Positions 55,389-64,000 of a DNA stretch of 64,000 bases are shown here, one piece after another. The first letter of the stretch is position 1. Every line of letters begins with the position of its first letter. Below the pieces are notes generated by a model, which saw only the letters and a list, made by a program, of their open reading frames with translations, was not told the origin of the DNA and did not search any database. A program made the position numbers and the translations under genes. This DNA comes from Zizania palustris (taxonomy: Eukaryota; Streptophyta; Magnoliopsida; Poales; Poaceae), in assembly GCA_019279435.1 (NCBI GenBank), contig JAAALK010000086.1, positions 2,170,001 through 2,234,000 of the forward strand, read 5' to 3'.

Positions 55389-56577
55389 TGTTGACACAAA
55401 AATGCGCCCCCACTCTTGGGTCAGTTCGACGATCCAAAAGCGTGCGGATACTTAGGGATAAACCTAAGCGTGACATAGCACCGACGTCGCGTTCCGACAA
55501 ATCCTTAACGGTTGTAAGGTGGCTTCGGCTTTCTAGTGCGAAGCGGTCTCTGAGTGGTCAAACCGATGGAGGATACCCGATTAGACCGACAGCGGGGGTT
55601 CGGTCAAACCAGGGCTTTGGCACCACGGAGTTTGGTGCGGCGCAGTTTACTATAGAGGGTTCTCGCTGAAGAGGGCTTCGGCATGATAGTGAAGGGTGTC
55701 GAATACCGTGCCGACAACAACTTGACGGCCCGATGAATCCTTGTCGGTCAGACCGACAGGCTCCAATCTGATCACCTAAGGGCTCCGGTGACTTTGTAGA
55801 TGAATTGCAATCACCCCGAAACTCTTTAGCGATGACTTTGAAGGTAATTCCCTGCAAAACAGTAAAAGATCAAGTGCAATCTAGCCTAGAGTTCAAACTC
55901 CCAAGAGTAGCAGAAGAAAACCGATAAAACGATAAAAATCCGTTTCGTGGATTAAACGGGAGATTCACGGGCGAATCAACAAGGGTTACCGTGATTTCGA
56001 CGCAGCGGGCGGAGGGCTTACGACGCAAACCCACGAAGATGGATGTTACTGTGCTAATCCTAGGGCAAGAAAGTAGATTGGAAGATAAAAGAACGATTCA
56101 AAGCGAGGGCTTTGTGTTGATGTGAAAGCAGAGGGTCTCTTGAATCGGCCTCACCCCTATATTTATAGGGGTTGGTCTCACCTAATTTGTGTAGGATTTG
56201 GCCAGGTGGTTAAGATTGGGATAAGATATCTCACCTAATCTGAGTAGGATTCAGCTAGGTGGTTAAGATTTGGATAAGAGATCAAAAATAGCCGAATTAT
56301 ACTAATCTTAATAGGACTCTACCGGCCGGAGTGGGCCTCCGCAGGCCTCACCGAAGCTAGTCTACCGGGCCGAAGCCCACATGCCGTTGAAGGGGCCCAC
56401 TATGCCGAAGCCTGCCTGCGAAGCAGGCCTCCGAAGGTGCTGCCGAAGCCAACACAAGGTGGCCCTTCGACACATTAGGGCTTTGGCTTGTGCCGGAGTT
56501 GGCATATTTTCGGCCCAAATTACAAAAATTGTTATTTCGACAATTTCGACCATTAATGCCAAATACGAGCATCAACA
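55389..56577 (-). repeat. 3' LTR of the gag-only element (1189 bp)
   Basis: TGTTGA...TCAACA ends. Relative to the 5' LTR it lacks about 250 bp after CCTTAACGGTTGTAAG. TATA box at 56160-56167 (minus strand). Confidence 0.88.
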
Positions 56578-56597
56578 TATGCCCCCCTGCCTTTTAG
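56578..56597 (-). other. Polypurine tract of the gag-only element
   Basis: The minus strand reads TAAAAGGCAGGGGGGCATA before the 3' LTR, equivalent to 39717-39735. Confidence 0.75.
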
Positions 56598-56819
56598 GAA
56601 ACTTAGTGAGCTAAAAGCACAGTGAGCCATGAGCGGTACTCTCTATTTGTTTACCTACCAAATCGTCCATTTCATAACCCAAGACATTTGAATTTGATGA
56701 GGACGATTTGTACGACTCACTAATATGACCAAGGGACTTAAGCGCCGGATTTTTCATCAAATCAACCTTTAGTAATTTTACTTGTCTTGCCCCCCAGGTC
56801 CCTTGCAAGGACGCGGTTC

Positions 56820-59347
56820 CTAATCAGCGAGGGTAGAAGCTGGCTTGCCAGCCATCTTCGGTCTCCACACCTGGCGTGTCCTAGCTACAATTGTGGACTC
56901 ACTGGGTCTGCTACCTTTGCATTCTTCGGCCTCTTTCCCTCTAAGGTACTCAGCACAAAGACGTTGCAATCGCCTCTTTTGGGACTTAGTCATCCCGGGA
57001 GGCGCCCATGAAGCATGCAACTTGGTTCTGGGCGTCACAAATTTGCTCCCAGAACCTTCGGCCGAACGGGATGCACCTGGAACGACCTTAGTTACCTGTG
57101 GGCCAAACTCATGCTCCTGTTGAGGGTTCAACCTCTTTTGTGGGGTTGTCCGACGATGTTTGTCCTCGGCCCTTCTCCTATGCCTCTGGAGAAGCATCCC
57201 AAAAGTTACCTCCGGCTTTTTGAGGGATTTAGCCGAAGATGTCTTGTATACATTTACTACTACCTCAAGGTTCTTCGGTATGAGCAGGTGTGTGCGAGGC
57301 TTCCCAATGACGACTGCCTTTCCTTTAGATGACTCGGCCTGTTCGGGCCGAATCAATACCTTCTTCCCGTCATGATCAATGTTGTTTACGGGAAACAGAT
57401 CATGATCTAGCTTCATTCTAGGGCTAGAATCTATCTTCAATCGTCCTTCATTTATGGCCGATTGAACTTGTCGATGAAAAATGTTGCATTCATTAGTAGA
57501 ATGGGAAAGCGTATCATGGCACTTATAGTATGCATGTTTCTTCAAGTCATCGGCGGATGGAATGATGTGACCTTTGGGCAACCTAAGGAGCTTGCTTTTC
57601 AACAGAAAATCAAATATTTTATCGCACTTGGTCACATCAAACGAGTACTTAACTTCGTTGGGCTGACTCTTAGCGGGAGACGGCCGTAATTTAGAGCACG
57701 TGATTGTTTAGATCCACTAGGCCAGGTCCATTCGGCCGTGTACATGTCAGCCGAGTCTTCTTCTCCCGATGATTCTTCTTCGGAGTGCTCCACGATGTGT
57801 AGCTCGGCCTTAGGCTCACCAAAAACTTTGACATACCTTTTGGCCCTAGCTCGACCTTCATGGTACATAGCCTACTATAAAACCTGACTAACCTCGAGGA
57901 AGATTCGGCCGTCTAACTTTTCCTTAATTTCATAATGCAAACCGTTGAAAGCTAAGTCGACCAGATCCCTCTTGGAGATGTTTAAACTAAAACATCGGTT
58001 CCTATTGTCCCGGAAGTGCCTAATGTAGTCGGAGACACTCTCATTGGTCTTCTGTTTAACCGATGTCAAATGTGAGAGCTTAAGTTCGGTTTGCCCAGTG
58101 TAAAAATAATCGTGGAATTTTTGTTCTAACTGGGCCCAAGTTTGGACGGAGTTCGGCGGAAGCGCCAAAAACCAAGTGAAAGCAGTGCCGGACAGTGATA
58201 AGGAAAATAATCTGAGCTTAAGTGCATCTGACCCACTTGCTTCACCACACTGTGCTAGAAATTGGCCTATATGCTCTAGGGTGGTCTTGCTACTCTCGCC
58301 ATCAAACTTGGTGAACTCAGGAATCCTAAAGCCGCGAGGATATGGGATGGCATAGAAATGGTCTAGGTACGACTTACGGTAAATCCTAATCTGATCCTGA
58401 GGCGTGTAACCAGTGCATTCCCTAACAAGCGTGTGAATTCGCTCGTCAATATCTTCTATGCTTCCGGCCTACGCGTGTCTCTCGTGCAGGGGCACGACGC
58501 GTGGCGGTATGTTGGGGTGTTGGCCATGTGACTCCTCCTCTTGTGCGTCGGCTCACGGTAAATGGTATGCTCAGGCCTACGCGGGTACACAGGAGTAGGA
58601 GGTGTGGGTAGCGCGTGAAAGGGCAGCGTGGGCGCAGGCAACGTGTAATAAAATGGGGCGACCTGACCGACCATAGGGTCGGTTTGACCGTAGGCACACT
58701 GTCCGGTCGGATCGGTCTGGTAGCCAGTCTGGCCGTAGGTATATGGGTTAGTCGGACCGGCCTGGTATCCATTTAGACTGACTGTCATTGGTGACGGTGC
58801 CTGGTACATGTTGCTTTGGCCGGCCCAATGGCCGACCTGACCGATAGTGGTGTGCATAGCCTCGGCCCCAGAAATTGGAGACGCATATGTAATGGCCTTT
58901 CTGGTGCTCCTGTCGGTTCTACTGTGTACGTGGTGCGCGGGGGGTAGGCTAGCAATCGGGGTGTGAGAAGCGGACTTGGAAAAGCCGAATCTCCTAAACA
59001 TCGCTTCCATTTTAGGCCCTAGTTGATTTGAAAATGTAGCACTAATGGCCTGATCCACTATAGCGGATATCTCCTGTCTAATCTCTAAGGGGGATAAAGA
59101 CAGGAGGGATGGTGGTGGTACCTTGTTTCGTGTAGCGCTCGAGCATGAGGGCATGAAATTCCTTCATCTTAGCTTCGATCTCGGCCTGATCTTCTTCGGG
59201 GATGTCCACGAGAGTGGGGAGGTTGATGTTGCGGTTGTCGATCTCCATGTTCATGCCCCCCGGGTCCATCGGCGATAGGGGTATTGTTGTCATAGTCGTA
59301 GTAGTCGTGGTCGATGTACCCACATCCGATGTAGACGTGCTCCTCAT
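56820..59347 (-). pseudogene. Gag of the gag-only Tat-like element
   Basis: Start ATG at 59347. The N terminus (59078-59347) has the IDNRNINLPTLVDIPEEDQA block. A frame change leads to 58456-59154, whose Tyr/Gly/Pro-rich middle contains GYQAGPTNPYTYGQTGYQTD. The core gag block is at 57875-58168 (SVQTWAQLEQKFHDYFYTGQ, RCFSLNISKRDLVDLAFNGL). The C-terminal frame 56820-57635 (271 codons) contains HAYYKCHDTLSHSTNECNIF and MTKSQKRRLQRLCAEYLRG, then a stop. In the related element protease follows this point; here only 240 bp of non-coding sequence precede the LTR. Confidence 0.87.
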
Positions 59348-59358
59348 GTCGATGTCAT

Positions 59359-59375
59359 CCCCAGCGGTGTCGCCA
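59359..59375 (-). promoter_or_regulatory. Primer-binding site of the gag-only element
   Basis: Minus strand TGGCGACACCGCTGGGG, one base different from the site at 47200-47216. Confidence 0.75.
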
Positions 59376-59382
59376 AAAAGTG

Positions 59383-60809
59383 TGTTGACATGAAAACGCG
59401 CCTCCACACTTGGGCCAGTTCGACGATCCAAAAGCGCGCGGATACTTAGGGATAAACCTAAGCATGACGCAGCACCGACGTCACATTCCGACAAATCCTT
59501 AACGGTTGTAAGGGTAACGAAGTAGCCAAGTAATCAAACAGATATTAAGAAATAAAGTTCGATTAGCCGATGTATGAGAAAATAACTAAAAATAATAAAA
59601 CCTGAACAAACCAACTAGAACAGGGCCGATTCTGATGTATAATAAAATGGCGGTCGAACCGAATGTATACTCCCTGGTCGGACCGATGATGTGAAGTATC
59701 GCCGAAGGGGGGCCTCGGCGCTCTGTTGTGAAGTATCGCCGAAGGGGGGCCTTGGCATTCTGGTGCAAAGGGGTCACCTAAGGTGGCTTTGGCGTTCTAG
59801 TACGAAGTGGTCTCCGGGTGGTCAAACCGACGGAGGATACTCGATAAGACCGACAACGGGTGTTCGGTCAGACCAGGGCTTCGGGACCACGGAGTCTGGT
59901 GTGGAGCAGTTTACTGCGGAGGGTTCTCGCCGAAGAGGACATCGGCATGATGGCAAAGGGTGTCGACGACCTTGCCGACAACAGCCTGATGACCCGGCGA
60001 AGCCCTGTCGGTCGGACCGACAGGCTCCGATCTGATCACCTAAGAGCTCCGGTGACTTTGTAGATTAATTGCAATCACCCCGAAACTCTTTGGCGATGAC
60101 TTTGAAGGTAATTCCCTGCAAAACAGTAAAAGATCAAGTGCAATCTAGCCTAGAGGTCAAACTCCCAAGAGTACTAGAAGAAATCCGATAAAATGATAAA
60201 AATCCATTTCGTGGATTAAACGAGAGATTGATGAGCGAATCAACAAGGGTTACCATGATTTCGACACGGCAGACGGAGGGCTTACGACGCAAACCCACGA
60301 AGATGGATGTTACTGTGCTAATCCTAGGGCAAGGAAGTAGATTGGAAGATAAAAGAACGATTCAAAGCTAGGGCTTTGTGTTGATATGAAAGCAGGGGGT
60401 CTCTTGAATCGGCCTCACCCCTATATTTATAGGGGCTGGTCTCACCTAATTTGAGAGGATTCGGCAAGGTCGTTAAGATTGGGATAAGATATCTCACCTA
60501 ATCTGAGTAGGATCAAAAACAACCGAATTGTACAAATCTGAATAGGACTTTGTCGGCCGGAGTGAGCCTCCGTAGGCCTCGCCGAAGCTAGTCTTCTGGG
60601 CCGAAGCCCACAGGCCGCTGAAGGGGCCCACTGGGCCGAAGCCTGCCTGTGAAGCGGGCCTCTTAAGGTGCTGCCGAAGCCGAACGCAGGGTGGGCCTTC
60701 GGCACTTTAGGCCTTCGGCCCATGCCGGAGTTGGCATATTTTCGGCACAAATTACCAAAATTGATATTTAGACAATTTTGACCATTAATGCTAAATTAGA
60801 GCATCAACA
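59383..60809 (-). repeat. 5' LTR of the gag-only element (1427 bp)
   Basis: Same ends and block order as 55389-56577, with an extra internal block at about 59510-59770. Minus-strand TATA box at 60424-60431. Confidence 0.88.
60424..60431 (-). promoter_or_regulatory. TATA box in the 5' LTR of the gag-only element
   Basis: TATAAATA within CCCCTATAAATATAGGGG on the minus strand. Confidence 0.5.
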
Positions 60810-61351
60810 AGATTGTTATTTGATTCCAGAATACGTAGTGACACACTTAGATGCTTCCTAACGCTATTCCGTAACATGTTAGTAATAATGGTTGTATTCA
60901 GGTGTGTTATGAAACATGTCTTGGGATGTGAGCGGTCAAGATGGAATTTACCTCTCCTATTAACAGGAGAGATGTCTCTGGGCCCTTCGAGGTAGTCGGA
61001 TTGGAAAAGTGCATGGCCATGCCACTATGACTAAAGAGGTAGTCATTCTTTGAATCCACTACTTGTTCGAGTGAAAATGTCGATCTATCCAACAAGGGTG
61101 GCACTAATCTTGCCTTGAGCTTAACTGATATCGTGTGGTAAAGCGTCTGGTGTGTGCGTATATTAAGGATCAGTGAAAATTTATTTTTGTACGCTTTCGA
61201 GGGTCAATATGTGCTGCTAGGTACCGCTATTGATCAGTGAATCTAAAAAGGTTACTGGTGAATAGCCGTTAGTGTATGAATCTATCACGTCACACACTTA
61301 GGGGATGGATTAAGAAATTGCAAAGAATTAATTCTTGTGCAAGTGGGAGAT
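60810..61351 (+). other. 3' untranslated region of copia B, second part, ending in polypurine tract
   Basis: Non-coding, with the hairpin-like CCTCTCCTATTAACAGGAGAG near 60955. It ends with the purine-rich AAGTGGGAGAT at 61341-61351 before the 3' LTR. Confidence 0.7.
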
Positions 61352-62137
61352 TGAAGTAACAATGCCCCAAAAAAATCCGATTGGATCGGAAGTTCCGATT
61401 TGGAATAGAATGTTCTGATCATTTTCTGAACTAGAAACAGAAAGCTCAAATCGAAAGTTTTGATATGGTATCATAAGTTCCGATAATTTCTAATTAGAGA
61501 CAGAGAGTTGAAACCGGAAGTACCGATGCGTATCGGGAAAAATGCACTGATCGGAAGTTCAGATAGGAGGTATTAGAAGTTCCGATGCTACCTAGAATTG
61601 GAATCCGAGAGTCCTGATCAGAAGTTCCGATATTTGAATTGGTTGTAACCGATTTATTGGTTTCAAATTGTTGGAGACCAGGGACTCTCACCTATATATA
61701 AAGAGAGGAGGAGGAGGTCCTAGAAGACAAGCAATTGATAGTTTGGACCTAGCCACCAAGAACTCCTCTCCTCCCTTTCTTGATCTCAAAAGTTGAGATT
61801 GAGAAATCCCCTATTTCTCAGGAGCGGTGCTAGCATGCCAATGTGGGAAGGATCCCATCCCTGGACATGTGGATACTGTGGAGGAGATGCTCCAACAGCC
61901 ACGCTCGTGGACTTCATCATGTGAATGCCTACATATCTTCGTCGACTAGATCGCTGGTTAATGGATGGAGTGAGGTGAGGATCAGCGAAGATGCACTTCC
62001 TCGACATCTTCTTCTGCTGCACCTAGCGCATCCCGTGCTAGAAGGTACCGATCTATGATCTCACACATGCATGGTTCTTAGGCTTGGGGCAAAATTTTTG
62101 AAATTGCCGGCTAGCGTAGCTTCCCCTTTCCCCTACA
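61352..62137 (+). repeat. 3' LTR of copia B (786 bp)
   Basis: Starts TGAAGTAACAATGCCC, ends CCCCTACA, and is followed by the duplication ATTTG. It is shorter than the 5' LTR and differs at many sites, so the insertion is old. Confidence 0.88.
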
Positions 62138-64000
62138 ATTTGATACCAGATCGATGATTCATACATGCAAATAGTTGCAAGGACATACTAGGTCAAGAAA
62201 ATGTGCAACAGGTGAACTGGATATCCGCGTTGGCAATGGTGCAAAAGTTGTAGCGTTGGCCGTTGGCATTTATTCTCGGTCGCCGCCCTCAGGATTAGTT
62301 CTAGAATTGAATAATTGTTATTACGTTCCAGCATTGGGCAGAAACATTATGTCATCCTCATGTTTAGAGGATGAAGGTTATGAGTTCTTAATAAAGAACA
62401 AGTGTTGTTCAATATTTTTGAATGGTATGCTTATGGTATTTGTCCTTTGGTGAATGGATTATATATTCTGAGTCTTGAAGATGCACACATTTATAACATT
62501 AATACAAAGAGATAATGACTCAATGATTTGAATCCTACCTATGTCTAGCATTGTCATTTGGGTCATATAAACGAGAAGCGTGTGCAGAAGCTCCATAGAG
62601 ATGGACTTTTGGAGTCATGTGATTTTGAATCATATGACACATGTGAGTCTTGCTTACTTGGCAAAATGACAAAGACACCTTTCACCGGTCAAAGTGAGAG
62701 GGCGAGTGAGCTATTGTCCATTGTACATACTGATGTATGTGGACCAATGAGCCATGTCGCAAGAGGTGGCTTTCAGTACTTTTTCACTTTTACCGATGAC
62801 TCTAGTAGATATGGTTATGTCTACTTAATGAGGCATAAGTGTGAGTCCTTTGAAAAGTTCAAGGAGTTCCAAAATAAAGTATAAAATCATACGGGCAAGA
62901 CAATTAAATTTCTATGATCTGATCGTGGAGGTGAATATTCGAGCCATGAGTTTAGTGATCATCTAAAGCAGTGAGGAATTGTTCCACAGTTGAATCCACC
63001 CGGCATGCCCTAGTGGAATGGGGTGTCCGAGTGGAGAAACCACACTTTGTTGTACATGGTTCGGTCTATGATGAGTCAGGCTAATCTTCCATTATCCTTT
63101 TGGGGACTCGCTCTAGAAACTGCCGCTTTCATGATAAATAGAGTTCCATCTAAGTCAGTAGAGAAGACGCCAAATGAGATGTGGTCTGGAAGGCATCCTA
63201 GTTTATTTTTTCTAAAGATTTGGTGATGTGATACGTATGTAAAATATTTTACGTCTGACAAGCTTACTCCTAAATATGGCAAGTGCTTCTTTGTGGACTA
63301 TCCTAGGGAAACCAAATGATACTATTTCTATAATAGAGAAGAGGGCAAAGTGTTCGTCGCTGAGAATTGTGTGTTCCTTGAGAAAGAGTTTCTCTCAAAT
63401 GGGGTTAGTAGGAGAATGGTAAATCTCGAAGAAGTTTGAGATCCATTAGAAAACATTCTAGTTCCCACTGAACCACAACAGGATATGGAAGTAGTTGCAG
63501 AGCCTGTTGTAGAGAGACCAGCCCCACAAGGTTTGAGAGGGTTAGTCACGCGTTGGAGCAGTTCATGTTTTTGACCACCGGGCAGTGCGACGTGTTGTTG
63601 GACAACGACGATCCCAAGACCTATGCAGAAACAGTGATGGGACCATACTGTGAGAAATGGCTTGAAGTCATCAGATCCAAATTAGAGTCCATGCGAGAAA
63701 ACTGAGTTTCAAACTTTGTCGATCCACCCGATGGTGTAAAAACTATTGAGTGTAAATGGATATTTCGAAAAAATATAGACATTGATTGAAATGTTTACAT
63801 CTATAAGGCATGATTGGTGGCGAAAGGTTTCAGATAGATTCAAGGTGATGATATATGATGAAATGTTTTCACGTGTCGCAATGCTTTAGTCTATCCGGAT
63901 CATCCTTGTAATTGCCGCATTTTATGATGATGAGATATGGAAAATGGATGTCAAGATGGTTTTCCTAAATTGAAACCTATGTGAGGATGTGTACATGACA
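62138..64000 (+). pseudogene. Protease to RT of copia A, continues past the window
   Basis: Protease side: DTRSMIHTCK then RVGNGAKVVALAVG and LELNNCYYVPALGRNI. Pre-integrase and integrase: GHINEKRVQKLHRDGLLESC, CESCLLGKMTKTPFTGQ, VHTDVCGPMSHVARGGFQYF, LLYMVRSMMSQANLPLSFWG. RT begins near 63700 (FVDPPDGVKTIECKWIF) and the window ends at EDVYMT. Stops and frameshifts throughout. It is the direct continuation of the gag piece that ends at 49375. Confidence 0.88.

Larger units (their letters stand above)
55389..60809 (-). mobile_element. Gag-only Tat-like derivative (5421 bp), minus strand
   Basis: LTRs 59383-60809 (5') and 55389-56577 (3') are related to those of the 38-48 kb element. Only gag lies between; there is no protease, RT, RNase H or integrase. 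The polypurine tract and primer site are present. Flanking bases ATATC and AGATT match at only three of five positions, so the target duplication is uncertain. It is probably mobilised by, or derived from, an autonomous relative. Confidence 0.85.
49376..62137 (+). mobile_element. Copia element B, inserted in copia A (same family)
   Basis: 5' LTR 49376-50274 and 3' LTR 61352-62137 are flanked by the 5-bp duplication ATTTG at 49371-49375 and 62138-62142. Removing 49376-62142 restores a continuous copia A gag-protease reading matching B's own sequence at about 51890-51910. It contains gag, protease, integrase, RT and RNase H remnants. A Tat-like derivative is inserted in its 3' untranslated region. 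Confidence 0.92.
37648..64000 (+). mobile_element. Copia element A, outermost host of the nest (in three pieces)
   Basis: Pieces are 37648-38364 (leader), 48578-49375 (leader end and gag) and 62138-64000 (protease to RT). Joining them across the two insertions reproduces the order found in copia B. The 5' LTR is missing (truncated at about 37648). The 3' end lies beyond the window. It is heavily mutated. Confidence 0.85.

Overview
This is a transposon-rich stretch of a grass nuclear genome. The evidence is LTR retrotransposons of the plant Tekay and Tat/Retand (Ty3/gypsy) and Ty1/copia types, a CACTA element with TTTGCCGAGTGC subterminal repeats of the kind common in grasses (especially panicoids), and small hAT- and Mutator-like elements. 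I found no intact host gene, tRNA, rRNA or CRISPR array. The only likely host-gene piece is a B3-domain fragment near 37.1 kb.

Left part (1-18.8 kb). A nearly complete, very young Tekay-type chromovirus fills 1-11846. Its 5' LTR is cut by the window edge. It has one intact 1488-codon gag-pol frame with a C-terminal chromodomain-like segment, plus an intact 259-codon extra ORF upstream of gag. I saw only one 1-bp difference between the two LTRs. It is inserted in a minus-strand Tat/Retand element (11847-16166) that carries two RNase H domains and an internal deletion joining protease to reverse transcriptase. That element in turn abuts a decayed plus-strand copia element (16167-18803).

Middle part (18.8-37.6 kb). 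AT-rich sequence is seeded with DNA transposons. These include a 3.2-kb non-autonomous CACTA with 3-bp target duplication, a putative Mutator-like element with a 9-bp duplication, a 471-bp hAT-like element, a 165-bp hAT MITE, a 232-bp MULE-like MITE, a decayed TNP2-type CACTA transposase, truncated LTRs and copia remnants.

Right part (37.6-64 kb). This is a four-element nest that can be reconstructed from target duplications. Copia element A is the oldest and is split into 37648-38364, 48578-49375 and 62138-64000. A received a 10.2-kb Tat-like element (38365-48577, duplication ATTAG) and a second copia of its own family, B (49376-62137, duplication ATTTG). B was itself hit by a gag-only Tat-like derivative (55389-60809). 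All four are riddled with stops and frameshifts.

Functionally, only the Tekay element looks capable of expression. The other elements are fossils, useful for insertion history and for unusual internal structures: a 36-bp coding tandem repeat in a Tat gag, a palindromic ATCGGAAGTTCCGAT motif array in the copia leader that reappears inside copia pol, and a Tat element that has lost all of pol.
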